From positions 2,538,356 to 2,602,355 of the forward strand of contig NC_090613.1 of NCBI RefSeq assembly GCF_004359215.1: a stretch of DNA of 64,000 bases, written 5' to 3'. Below the pieces are notes generated by a model. It was not told where the DNA came from and ran no database searches. It saw nothing but the letters and a program-made list of their open reading frames with translations. Both the position numbers and the translations under genes were made by a program. The number at the start of each line of letters is the position of its first letter. Position 1 is the stretch's first letter. Of this stretch, positions 42,049 to 51,788 are shown piece after piece. Source of the stretch: Bremia lactucae (Eukaryota > Oomycota > Peronosporomycetes > Peronosporales > Peronosporaceae).

Positions 42049-42828
42049 TCGGCACTTACTCCGTTAAGTAATATTTGCTGTGATAACGAGTCACTGAATG
42101 CTGAAAGCATTGTGGGCCTAGAGCCGAATCAGCAAGGGTGTGAATTTTCAGTTGCACGTGGAGTGGCACTTTAAGTCCACCGAGTAAAGTCGGCCGAGAT
42201 GACATGTACTGCTGGCAAAATGCCAAACGTTCTGGGCTAAGCCCGCTATATGCACATAACTGACGTGTCAAGGTTTACCGGATGACGAGTCGAGTTACGT
42301 AACTCCTCATCGGATGTTGGATTGAGCATCGGCTCTCGTCATGAGCAAGCTAAGCTTGTGGAACCTGTGAAACTTAAAAACATAAACGTTTCGGCCTCTA
42401 TGATGTGTGTTGTCTCGACATCGGGACGGCAGAGCCAAAATTCGGATACGGCGCTACGCTACGCGCCTACCATGTCACACATCGTGAGCAGCTATATACA
42501 CTTTTTAATAGTGAGACTATGGTGATAAAAGCCTTGAGGCTATCTCGTCGTTACACGCTCTTCTAGAACAAGATGAAATGTCTGTCGACAATTTTTGCCG
42601 GGCCTTAAAAATTGGTGACTTATTTGAGATGTTGGTCATTCGACCAGACACTGAGTTAAACTCATCGTCGCTTTTAGATGAAGCTGTCCTTGATGATACA
42701 AAGGCGGTACTTAGTGCGCGAAGTGGATCATCGTCCTTAAAAGATCGTACATATCCATTATTTTTCTTTGTTAAGGAAAATCAAGACGTAGTGTCTCAAA
42801 ATCCACCGTCTGTTACCTTCTGATAGAA
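42049..42828 (+). pseudogene. B2 element: protease-RT linker
   Basis: The conserved B-family blocks appear as [20 protein letters not shown] and [20 protein letters not shown] (42578-42823), matching B1 12624-12860. Upstream, 42049-42570 holds decayed linker with stops. The DNA around 42100-42330 has many short inverted blocks, also seen in B1 (13200-13400), for example around the TGAAAGCATTGTGGGCC region. Confidence 0.6.
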
Positions 42829-43580
42829 GTGTACGTCATGAAATTGACTAGGTTCCTGCAACTAATTATTGTGTTACGCGACAGTGGTCTTTACCAAAGG
42901 AACATTGTGACGTCTTTTGACGACTTCTTCCGTGCTAAGCACGGGCTTAATGGTACGCAAGCACACATCTCCCGCTACCGACGTTATGATTCAAAAAGCC
43001 AAATGGTAAATGGCGCATTGTACATGCTTGTAATAAGATTAATGCGGCTATCACACCAGCGCAGACATCCATTCCTATTAAGGACATTATTTAGAACAAT
43101 ATGGTGGGATGCACAATCTACAACGTGCTCAACTTAGTCGATGGTCATTATTAGCTGCTTATGCGAGCTGGTGACATCCCCCCCGCTTCGAGCGGTTAGC
43201 ACTTCAAGCGGCAAGCTATGGGACTGGTTGCTAATGCCACAAGTGACGGAACTAATCTGTCCTCATCGAGGTTATGCTAGACTTACTATTTCATTTATAG
43301 CATTCATATTAATCGTCGACTGGCTAATCATGACAGCCTCTGAATCAGTAACACCATGATTTTTGAGCAAGAGAAGTAGCAGCTTTGCGAAGTCAAAGCG
43401 TAATTTTCGTTCTAAACGAACGTCAACCGCATCGACAAATTCGCTTAGAGACCACATATTTGTAAGGAGACAGGCCAGTTGTAATTATCTAGCAAACGAT
43501 TTCTTGTTTTCGAAATTCGACTCGTTCGGATACTTAGCTATCGGAATTTCCCTCATAGAGGACACAGAGGCACCACGTGC
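42829..43580 (+). pseudogene. B2 element: reverse transcriptase, truncated
   Basis: In mixed frames: HEIDxVP-type start (about 42838), VTSFDDFFRAKHGLNGTQAH, SKSQMVNGALYMLVIRLMRL (the shifted KPNGKRRIVHAYNKLN block), STSSGKLWDWLLMPQ and HRGYARLTISF, where TYFDD should be. Little is recognisable after 43280. RNase H and integrase are absent, so B2 is 3' truncated. No B2 LTR is visible. Confidence 0.6.
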
Positions 43581-43645
43581 TTGATCGGGGAGTTGCGCTG
43601 AATACTGGCGTTTTGTCATAATCACGGGGGTAAGGTATCGCTCAT

Positions 43646-44110
43646 TTAGGGCAGCTCGAGCTCCCCCGGCGTAGCCGCCGTGGGTCCAGGAGCCCAGGCA
43701 TACAGCTCACGGCCCGCAACCTCTTGGAGGCGCTCCTCAAGTGAATCGATATTCACTATGAGCTTTGCTTTCGCAAAGGCCGCCGATGGACGACGAACTT
43801 GCTCCTCCGTGAGGATAGCTTGCTCTTGCTCTTCATCGAGCGAGTTTGTTGTTAGGTTGGCTTTCAGGCCCGGTGTTCTGCGTAATGCAGTCAAAGCATC
43901 CGCAACACCGCGCTTGGGAACGAATTGGGAGCCTGACGAGGCTCGTTTTCACGCCGATGCGCGCTAGCTTTGGGCTCCTCACCCTCTTCATCAGATGGGG
44001 TGTGACTATCATAGTCCAAGATCTTCTCTCTTCAAGGAAGGAGGCAATGGTCGATGACCCACGTCTGGATGTCATAAGGCAAAATGCCGTGATGTCAGCT
44101 GTTCGTATCC
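43646..44110 (-). pseudogene. Unrecognised GC-rich coding-like fragment
   Basis: Minus frame 43894-43646: RRTPGLKANLTTNSLDEEQE, QAILTEEQVRRPSAAFAKAK and LQEVAGRELYAWAPGPTAAT. Upstream in a neighbouring frame (about 44030-43920) is YDSHTPSDEEGEEPKASAHR. Composition (GC-rich, Glu/Ala-rich, no gypsy words) differs from the flanking retroelements and looks like host coding sequence broken by one frameshift near 43900. I do not recognise a family. Confidence 0.35.
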
Positions 44111-45350
44111 AATTTCAAAGAGGAAATGTACGCAAATGTCGACACTCGGTTTCAACAGTCTGATGAAGGAATAAGTATTTCTCTCACTAAGGAGCTAGGT
44201 AGCCCCGCGACAACAATAGAGCTATGTATTGCAGAGGGATGACCCAAACAGACGAAAAGTAGGAAGAGTACAATAATACATGCAAAATAGGGACTCATTC
44301 GCTTGATAAGACAAGTGTGTTAGAATACCGGAACAGCTGAATGTATCTAAAGCGGATAAGGCATTATCATGCACATCGGTGGACGAAGTCATAAAGTTAA
44401 CCATCGCATTTAATGGACTTTTAGTAGCGGGTGCAAATAGGCCGACTTATAATGTTGTTAAAACGCATAAGCTAGTTTAATTATTCATCGCTATCGGGAG
44501 TGAGTCACTAAACGACAGGAGTTCCTTAATTACATGAAGGACTAACCATTGCGTGTGTGATGATGTCATGAACTATAAGTCAAAAGTGATATCCAAACAG
44601 CGTCCAAAGTCTTCCCGAAAATCATTGCGACGGATGCTGATGCTATCGATCTAAGCAGCAGCAAACGCAGACTCTGACCTACCACGTATGTAATTTTGTG
44701 TTTGACATTACGAAGCACATGAAACTGTAACTCGAGCGTCTCTCTCCCTTGAGTCGGAACGCTTCGTTTTCTTGCCTTCACTGATTGCGATTGCCCACCA
44801 GAGGGCTTGTTCGCTCCACTAGCAAATTGTGGTGCGGAGTGCTTGAAAATGGAAAGGTTGCTTGAGCACTAGTTGGCAAAATGCAATGTGAGTTTAATTA
44901 CGTCCTTAGCTGCAAATTCTTTTTCTGTTTTCAAGCTTCTAAAACTCTCTTCAGGACACTCTCAAAACTTGTTGAATCTCCTCGAAGCTTTTGTCATGCC
45001 TATTTCACTATCATGTTCTCCCCTAATCGTTGCAATTTACATTGACCTCATCGCCTGTGCGCTTTAGAATCTTACAGGTATATCACAGCTAGCCCAGACG
45101 TCTTTTGTCAATACTTTCACCCGACGCAATAGCTGTTCCTCCTTCTACCCCAATATTGGTGGTAAAGTTTCTACCTGCGCAGCTATGATCGGCTTGGTTT
45201 GATGTCCGTTAGCTTTATTAAGTCGGACAGTATTACAGCACCACTTCGCAGCCTTCCACATTTTACGTACAAAGTGGTATTAAATGTCGATAACTCTTGG
45301 TCTGCTTATGAAAGCTTGAAGATTTCGGCCAACAAGAGAGAATATTAATT
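44111..45350. other. No recognisable gene
   Basis: Short frames only. On the minus strand at about 45290-45160, KMWKAAKWCCNTVRLNKANG has the feel of a zinc-finger start. The minus frame 44781-44566 (KARKRSVPTQGRETLELQFH) has moderate complexity. These could be remnants of a DNA transposon, but I see no terminal repeats and no catalytic motif. Confidence 0.3.
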
Positions 45351-45788
45351 GTTTGTATCTAAAGTTTCCCTAATATTACACAGTCCCTGTGAAGTACACT
45401 TGGTGTACTTAAGGGGATGGTCAATTACTTGATTAAAGTAATTAGACCCATCTCTCGGTAATGGTTCACATTTGTGACCAACCCTTGTGTATGTGATCCA
45501 CATAGGTGCAGGGATGACGCCTAGCGTCATCTTTTACGCGAGATATCTAGAAAGATACGCTCGCGTTACATAGTAGTTTATCTACAGAGATGAAAATTTT
45601 GATAGGTAAGAATAGGTATTTATATTTTTTACGATTCAATATAAATCCGTCTGAAAACTACTTTCTATTTAGTAAGTGTAAGTGCTCACGAGGAGCCGGA
45701 TTACCGCTCCCGTGACGACACTTTACTAGAGCACTTAGTGTGTTGGGTGAGGTCGCTAAGGTGCCCACCACAACTACCTCACTGCACA
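45351..45788 (+). repeat. LTR-C copy, left arm of an LTR palindrome
   Basis: Plus-orientation LTR-C from the decayed start TGTTTGTATCTAAAG to CTCACTGCAC, lacking the last about 80 bases of the family consensus. It carries the dyad TGACGCCTAGCGTCA (about 45514-45528). It faces the 3' LTR of C3 head-on across a 54-base spacer (45789-45842) containing two direct copies of an AAGCG(A/G)TTA-ACCGTC segment. Confidence 0.7.
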
Positions 45789-45842
45789 GCGAGGAAGCGA
45801 TTACACCGTCATCGAGAAAGCGGTTAGACCGTCTTTTCTTGC

Positions 45843-46866
45843 GTGCAGTGAGGTAGTTGTGGTGGGCGCCTTAGCGACCTCACCCATCGCACTAAGTAAT
45901 CTACTTAAGTGTCGTCACGGGAGCGGTAATCCGGCTCCTCGTGCGCACTTACTAAGTAGGAAGTAGTTTTCAGACTGATTTATATTTAATCGTATGAAAG
46001 ATAAACACCTATTTACCAATCAAAAATGTCATCTCTGTAGATAACACTATTGTGTAACGCGAGCGTATCTTTCTAGGAACCTCGCGTAACGGATGACGCT
46101 GGATGAAGTGGGGCACAGTTCGGCTGGTAAACTGTCAATGTGGTACAATCCACATTATGGGTCAAATAACCTTATAATATCTAAATAGGGAATACCTCTA
46201 AAAACCCATTTATTGTGTGTAATACGAGTGGTTGCTACCAAATAGAGATCTGGTGGCCGAAATCTATTTTAAAGGTAATAAGTGTAAGATTGTACATTGA
46301 AAAAAATATAGTCTAGCTTTCTTTTGATCATGAAGTGTCCAGTGCCATCCTAAGGCTTGCGCTGCGACCGATGAGAGTAATTAGCGTTCCTAATGTATAA
46401 ACTCTCAGGCACTGGTTGCCACTTGGTTCTACGAACCACTGAGTCTCTTGAACTAAAATTCATTAAGCTCAACAAGTTTGTACACCTCACTGAGTTGTTA
46501 TACTTATAAGTTTATAGAACTAAGTGACTCTTTAAGCCTTAAATCTTCCTAGACTTTAGGAGCGAGGTAGATCCGCTACAGGTATGAGCTAAAATCCAAA
46601 GGCACATATTTTTGACCAATAGTTGCGGTGTGATTTTACGAAGCGTAGCTTATACGACTCTTTAAGTCGTTTCTTTAGTCCCGAGAATCTAAGTTCTAGG
46701 CGTCATCCCTCCCTATTCGAATGCACCTATGTGCATCACATACCAAGGGTTAGTCACAAATGTGAACCATACCCGAGTGGTGGGTTTAATTATTGTATGT
46801 AAGTAGTTGACCAACCGCTTAATTACCCCAAGTGTACTTAACGGGGACTGTGTAACATTAGGGCAA
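45843..46866 (-). repeat. LTR-C, 3' LTR of element C3 (right arm), interrupted
   Basis: Minus-orientation LTR-C. It occupies 46866-46696 and 46100-45843; between them lies an insertion holding LTR-B. The polypurine tract TTAAAGGAGGGTGGG is directly to the right (46867-46882), so this LTR ends the C3 3' half at 47011-50511. Re-inverting 18895-50511 places it in the same orientation as the 15104-15623 LTR, as required for one element. Confidence 0.75.
46104..46580 (+). repeat. Diverged solo LTR-B inside LTR-C
   Basis: Plus-orientation counterpart of 13839-14321, from about TGAAGTGGGGCAC to GATCCGCTACA. Shared words include TGGTACA, AACCCATTTAT, GGTGGCCGAAATCTATTTTA and TCTTTTGATC. It is clearly older than the B1 LTRs. 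About 115 bases (46581-46695) lie between its end and the resumption of LTR-C and match neither family. No clean target duplication is visible. Confidence 0.65.
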
Positions 46867-47010
46867 CTTTAGCCCGTTACACCCACCCTCCTTTAAGAAC
46901 ATATTTACATTTTAAATTTGTCAAAGAGGAGGGAGGACTTCGAGCTGCTTAACGCGCCGCCAGTTCTCTCTGTCACTCTAGCGACCTGTGTTACATACAC
47001 GGCCCCAAAG

Positions 47011-48506
47011 ATGCCACCTAAAAGATGTCACGTTGGTGGGTTGTCTGCGAAGACACCTCTCAACTTCGAGCAAAGTGCACGCGCCGCGTTAACACGCCGA
47101 CAGCTACTGCTGCTGTCGCGTTAACGAGGCTAAAGGATCCATCCCACTTTGACAGTGAGGATGTTGATCCGTCGCTCATTGTCGACTACAATGAGTCGAC
47201 ACCGTTCCGGTCACCTCATAATAGTAGTGATGCGGACAACGAGCTCATGAGGAAGGATGATGGCGCATTATTGCCCATCCAAACTTCTCTCATGGGTCAC
47301 AACATGGAGACAGCAACATTTACGAATGCTGTCTCGTCGTCTGCGCTGGATAGCACAGCGACCATTAATGAGAGCGCTGCCCATAAAGGCGCAGCTGCTT
47401 CTCCGTTAAGTAAAACCACAACGCCTTATGCTCAGACCATTATCCATAATGGTTCTGACCTAGAGAATTCCGAGCCTAAAGCTCCGCCGACGACATGTGA
47501 ATGTGCTCAGTCGGTGTCACAAGCCAGTCGTTTTGAGCGTGGCTATCTGACGGGTGGCATATCACGATGCGCCTCCATCTGAATGGCCTCGTTTAAACGG
47601 ACCAAAGCGTCGCTCCTAGAGCGCGCTATGCTAGACGCACATATATATTATGACATCTTAAAATCATGGAGGTTCAAGGAAAATCGCTTGGGCGAATTTT
47701 CGATCTCGGTCTTGTTGCGTTCAAATGAAATGCCCGACCAACACGATGCGGAATTCATGCGCCGCATTCATCCGCAATCCGATGCGAAAAACATCGGTCG
47801 CAGCGAGTTAATTTTGACCGCTTGCGTATGAAAGAAATCATGGGTGGTACTGTAACCCCTGTTTCATCTCACAACGCTGCTTCTGCTAGTCCATTTAAAC
47901 TTGCGAAGAAGCCTCAGCTGGTGCTCCGTTTCAAAGGCAGCCACCAAGCCGGGCACGTTAATACGTAGGATATCGATCTGATCCCAAGAGTCAAAACTCT
48001 TCGGGTGATCTCTCCATTGGACGAGGATCTGATACCTTTGCCTCGCGGAGCGGTGGGCGAGCAACCTTAAAACTAGGAAGCGTTGTTTCCCACCCGCATC
48101 TATCAGTGCAGGGGGAGCCCGATAGGAGTGGCGATCTCGCCGATCTACTCGCGGCTGCCTTACCTTCGTCCTATCAGTCGCATGCGCTAAGCGCTACTGA
48201 ATGACGTATTGTAATCTCGAGGGTCAATTCTCGCGATTAACCTCGGATCTTTGTGATGACCGAGCTAAAACTCGTCACGGTTATGAAAGCCTGAAGACTC
48301 GTCACGGTTATGAAAGCCTGAAGACTCGCTTGGACCTTTTTGAGCAGATGATGCTGAGGGATCCGCGTTACTCGCGTGATGTCCCTTGCCCTCCGAGTCC
48401 TGTTCGTGGTGGGAGGAGTCGGTCGGCTGATAGTTTTTCGCCTTCTCCGTCCCCCTCACCCGAACGACGCTCGACCCACAGTTGGCGTCACCATCGATCT
48501 CCTTAA
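47011..48506 (+). pseudogene. aORF1 of C3: antisense ORF between pol and 3' LTR
   Basis: Opposite to C3 pol. MPPKRCHVGGLSAKTPLNFE starts at 47011. After a frame shift, TATAAVALTRLKDPSHFDSE and DVDPSLIVDYNESTPFRS run open to 47582, then ERAMLDAHIYYDILKSWRFK, then RVNFDRLRMKEIMGGT (about 47808). Past the chromodomain overlap come FSRLTSDLCDDRAKTRHGYE (charged, coiled-coil-like), MMLRDPRYSRDVPCPPSPVR and an SR-like tail SADSFSPSPSPSPERRSTHS, ending at TAA about 48506. C5 and C6 share these blocks, with many synonymous differences (for example CGG/CGA, CTG/TTA, ACT/ACC near 48223). Function unknown. Confidence 0.6.
47864..48120 (-). pseudogene. C3 element: Pol chromodomain, antisense to aORF1
   Basis: Minus frame: ERLLAHRSARQRYQILVQWR, DHPKSFDSWDQIDILRINVP and GLVAAFETEHQLRLLRKFKW, preceded by PPALIDAGGKQRFLV (about 48110). 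VQWRxHPxSxDSWxxxxxL matches chromodomains of chromovirus Pol, which tether integration complexes to chromatin. The frame ends at 47864. The DNA is shared with aORF1 on the other strand. Confidence 0.7.
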
Positions 48507-48741
48507 TCGGATGGGGGTATGCGAATTTATTTGTGTCTACATACCGTTTCAGACGACCAACGTAAAATACGGGGTACGTCTAGGTAGCACAATAATTGCA
48601 TTCTTAGGTAGGGTAGCAGTACTTAATAGTACGTTTTCACCCACACTAAAGTGTTCAGTATTTTTGCGACCATTTCGGTCCGCATATTTGTTTCTTATTC
48701 TGTGCGCTTGCCATCGCGTCATGGAATTTTCGTGTTATGGC
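48507..48741 (-). pseudogene. C3 element: integrase C-terminal box
   Basis: Mixed minus frames read FYVGRLKRYVD-type residues near 48530-48570 and NILNTLVWVKTYY-type sequence near 48650, equivalent to 37380-37560 in C6 and 59930-60170 in C5. It links the catalytic integrase (48742 onward) to the Ser-rich tail that is antisense to the aORF1 C-terminus. Confidence 0.5.
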
Positions 48742-49662
48742 TTATCGCTCATCCACAAAGCGTTTAGCCTCCCTCACGCTTTTAGCATCAAACTCGCCAA
48801 TGACACCACCGAGAGGTCGGTCATAAGATGTAGTTTTATTGACCACTGCTAAACTGGCTGGGTCACTAGGGCAAGTTTCTGTCTTTGCGATGATACCCTC
48901 ATGGGTCATCGTCATATTAACGAAACTATGTCCCTCTTTCGCACCGAGCATAGTGAGGGCCCCTCCTCCATAACTAAGACCCGGGCTGCGCACAAACGAG
49001 ACTGGCGTCCGAGGATGGCGCAGTCCGTTAATATAAAACGAGGTCTTACCCGTACTGGCGTGGACACTGTTATTTATAGCGAGCTCCACAAAGGGCAATT
49101 TCTTCCACTCTTTGGGAGTTGCCATAGTGCGTAAGACATCCGCCACGAACCGATTGGCACATTCTGTTTGGTCATTGGTCTGGGGATAATCTGCAGTCGA
49201 CATGTGGAGCTTGCTACCTAGCAGCTCAAACACATGTCGCCAAAACACAGACGTAAAACGTGGATCCCGGTCCGATACTATGGACTCGGGCATCCCGTGG
49301 AGTCGGTATACATGGTCTAGGAACAAGAGAGCTACCTCCTTGTCTGTCATCGATGTTTTACATAATACTGAATGCACCATTTTGCTCAGGCTGTTTACAA
49401 TGACAACGAGCCCTGTCCGACCCTTATGGTCGGGCGACATGCCAAACATGAAGTCCAGACTTACTGACTTCCAACGGTGGATCGGAATCGGTAGCGGCTT
49501 CAGTGGTGAATAACTGGACGGTGCAGGCTTAATGCGCTGACACTGTTCGCAAGAGCGAATATAGGTGGCCACCCATCTATATAGGTGGGGCCACCAAAAT
49601 TGCTGACACTCGTAAGCATGCCTTTTCATGTACCAGATGCCCATTAGATGGCGCATCATCAT
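48742..49662 (-). CDS. C3 element: integrase (306-codon open frame)
   Basis: The longest informative frame of the C family. Zinc domain: HLMGIWYMKRHAYECQQFWW and TYIRSCEQCQRIKPAPSSYS, with H...H...CxxC. Core: SVSLDFMFGMSPDHKGRTGL (D), [20 protein letters not shown] (D) and TNDQTECANRFVADVLRTMA (E), so the D-D-E triad is complete. Then NNSVHASTGKTSFYINGLRH and the conserved spacer with PLGGVIGEFDAKSVREAKRF. It inserts element DNA into the genome. Relative to the family, the DGQTER box reads NDQTEC. Its RT partner is at 17982-18893, across the inversion. Confidence 0.8.
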   Translation of the reverse strand: MMMRHLMGIWYMKRHAYECQQFWWPHLYRWVATYIRSCEQCQRIKPAPSSYSPLKPLPIPIHRWKSVSLDFMFGMSPDHKGRTGLVVIVNSLSKMVHSVLCKTSMTDKEVALLFLDHVYRLHGMPESIVSDRDPRFTSVFWRHVFELLGSKLHMSTADYPQTNDQTECANRFVADVLRTMATPKEWKKLPFVELAINNSVHASTGKTSFYINGLRHPRTPVSFVRSPGLSYGGGALTMLGAKEGHSFVNMTMTHEGIIAKTETCPSDPASLAVVNKTTSYDRPLGGVIGEFDAKSVREAKRFVDER

Positions 49663-50511
49663 GGAGCTCGTGAAGGATCATCAGCTTGAGATCTGTGTCA
49701 TGAGGCACATAGATTCTCAAGGGATCACAAGGTAACAGCTGGTGCCATAATAGGCCATCGCTGTAGCTAAAGCAATTTAGCTTAGCTTTCAGGTGCGACG
49801 GAAGGGTTACCTTTCCTCCACCGAAGTGATCAAACAGCGCGACAATATTCGTCCTGACTGTAGCTCTCTTTTATTTCAGAGGCTATCGAGCTCGTTACTG
49901 GTGGGCCTTAACGGTTGCCATCTTTACCGGCTCAGATTGTGCTTTAGCACTCGACAACCTTTCCTGGTGTCTTATCTCGAAGTCTGGTTGCGCGATTAAG
50001 CGTCAGCCAAGACATTCGACTTACCCGGCTCGTATTCAACTTAGAAATTAAATTTTAGCGAAGAATGTAAACCAACTTGCCATTCTAGGTGAGAGGTGCA
50101 GTGAGTTTATTGCGGTCCGCAATGATGCTTGATCCGTTTAAACCACAAATGGTTCGGTGCCCAATAAGCGCACTCAAAACTTATAAAGTGCATACTTTAT
50201 TGAAAGTAGCTCCTTATCATGAACAGGGTAATTCATGTCCGCGGTTTTTAAAAGCCGGGACAGATAAGAGAAGATACGGTCAACGCCGTCGTCATCCTTC
50301 TGCATGAGCGCGCTGCCGATTGCAAAATTGCTTGCATCGCAGACAACGCCAAAGGGCTTATCCGTGTCTGGCAATGCCAAGACCGGTGCCTCTATAATAA
50401 ATCGCTTCACGGATGCAAATACATCTTCTTGTCCTTTTAATCACACCAATTCTTCGTCCTTTGTAAGGAGGTCAGACAAGGGCTTAGTTCGCTCAGCATG
50501 ATTCTTGCTAT
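49663..50511 (-). pseudogene. C3 element: RNase H (continuation of 17982-18893)
   Basis: Frame 50410-50174: MKRFIIEAPVLALPDTDKPF, GVVCDASNFAIGSALMQKDD and YPVHDKELLSIKYALYKF. It carries the first D and the E; the second D block (FVVxTDQAS) lies near 50130 in another frame. At its upstream end, 50511-50440 reads the RT-RNase H connection that continues C3 RT from 18893. Between 49663 and 50050 is decayed spacer and the start of the integrase zinc domain. Confidence 0.75.
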
Positions 50512-50513
50512 AG

Positions 50514-51189
50514 GTGCGGAGCGCCCTACTGATACAGCAACGTCAAAAGAATTTGCAGGTCTTTTGACAAAAGTTGCTCCTCACACTCAAACATTGTGTG
50601 TAACTGCCCCAGGGGATGGATGAGGTTAACCTCATCACCCTGAAAATAAAATTTTCAAATAAGCTACCACTTAAGTCCCTAGTCGATTTTGGGGAGTACA
50701 GCTAGAGGCAGTTGGGAAAATACTTGCCAGATAATACTTGAGGGAATAAGCCCCCAAGAATCTGTTGGAATAAGTCACCGGAAACCTGCGGTCAAAGGTT
50801 CCCAGGTACCTTTGGAAATAAGTTTTAAAGATGAAATTGAGACAATAAATGTCTCAGTAAATAATGGATCAAGTGTAGGCGCTTATACACTTGATCTGAT
50901 AGCTCCTCCGAAGCTAACTTCGGAGATAACTCAATTGCCAACGCTTGAACCGAAACGGTCTGCGTTGTGGCAAAGTCAAGCAGATCTGCGTAATGGCAAA
51001 GATAAGTAGATCTGCGTACTTGTCACAGATGACAACGACGTGGCCAAAATTCGGTCGGCAAAAGCATTTTTTGAGAACGAACGGGTTCTAAACAGCTCAT
51101 CGATAGACGAAAGTGTAATACTCGATTGAACGTTTTACGTCCCAACCTTGGGAGTCTTTGAAGACAAATCCTTTATATAAAGATTTGAT
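50514..51189 (+). pseudogene. D2 element: protease start and linker (3' half, displaced by inversion)
   Basis: It begins GGTGCGGAGCGCCCTACTGA, continuing the Gag end at 18895. The stretch 50560-50690 corresponds to D1 33600-33740 (FAGLLTKVAPHTQTLCVTAP), then jumps from LKSLVDFG (the protease Asp region) straight into linker at 50695 (YSxRQLGKYLPDNTxGNKPP type). The protease core is thus deleted. The linker frame 50689-51009 carries LDLIAPPKLTSEITQLPTLE, equal to A1 (about 350-390). Confidence 0.65.
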
Positions 51190-51788
51190 CGAATTTAAAG
51201 ACGTATTCCCTGAGTCCATACCGTGCGAGTTACTGTGTCATGAAGCAGTGGCCATTGCCTTCTGAACAAGTATCAGCGATCCACAAATTCGTTGCCAATC
51301 GCTTAGCAGCGGGCCATGAGACGAAATCAACTCCCCACACATAGCTCTCTGACCTTTTTGGGTGCGAAAACATTAGGATGATGGCGGACTGTGCATGCAT
51401 TCAATAAATGAACGTTGCAGCGGTACCGGCTCAAACGTTGATACGTAAGCATTGATGGTACGTCAAAGAGTACTATCTTTTCGTCAATGAATCTGATGGA
51501 TGTATTTTATCAGATGCTTATACGTGTACAAGATATCCCGTTCACAGCAGTAAGCGCCCCATGCGGTATGCCATGGGAGCGTCTAGTCATGCCACAGGGG
51601 CTTAGTAATGCCCTGCGACATTTAGCAGATGTGTAACCAATCTGTTGAGATCGGTGCGGGATTTCGCACCGAGTTATTTCGATGATGTCCTTCGCCCATA
51701 GCAGAGCAATCAACGGAAAGTCGAGGGTTGAAGTACATCGTGCCCCACGTCTAAAAGGTTCTTACACTTAGGCGTAAGCACAAGTTGT
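51190..51788 (+). pseudogene. D2 element: reverse transcriptase
   Basis: Plus strand, mixed frames: FKDVFPESIPCELL-type entry (about 51200), MKQWPLPSEQVSAIHKFVAN (51240-51300), MNLMDVFYQMLIRVQDIPFT (about 51487), MPWERLVMPQGLSNA and SYFDDVL (about 51672). The YFDD box is intact, followed by a frame change. An 80-100 base stretch around the KPNGKRRMV block is abridged (51330-51420). The minus frame 51713-51510 is a shadow. Confidence 0.7.

Larger units (their letters stand above)
18895..50511. other. Inverted segment, 31.6 kb (breakpoints inside C3 and D2)
   Basis: Left junction: C-family pol TTGCATAAATA meets minus-strand D-family Gag CTGACCCC. Right junction: minus-strand C-family pol ATTCTTGCTA meets plus-strand D-family TAGGTGCGGAGCG. 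Reversing the interval joins C3 as TTGCATAAATATAGCAAG, matching C4 (TTGCATAACTATAGAAAG at 23530-23550). It joins D2 as GGTCAGTAGGTGCGGAG, matching D1 (minus strand, about 33755-33775). Both breakpoints sit at a TA dinucleotide, with no base gained or lost. This explains why each element appears as two distant halves. Confidence 0.85.

Noticed and set aside
47025..47582. First reading of the plus frame as Gag of a plus-strand element beginning at the 46866 LTR
   Set aside because: A polypurine tract, not a primer site, adjoins that LTR; the family's Gag with zinc knuckle sits at 15679 and 20384; and pol on both sides is on the minus strand. Reclassified as an antisense ORF.
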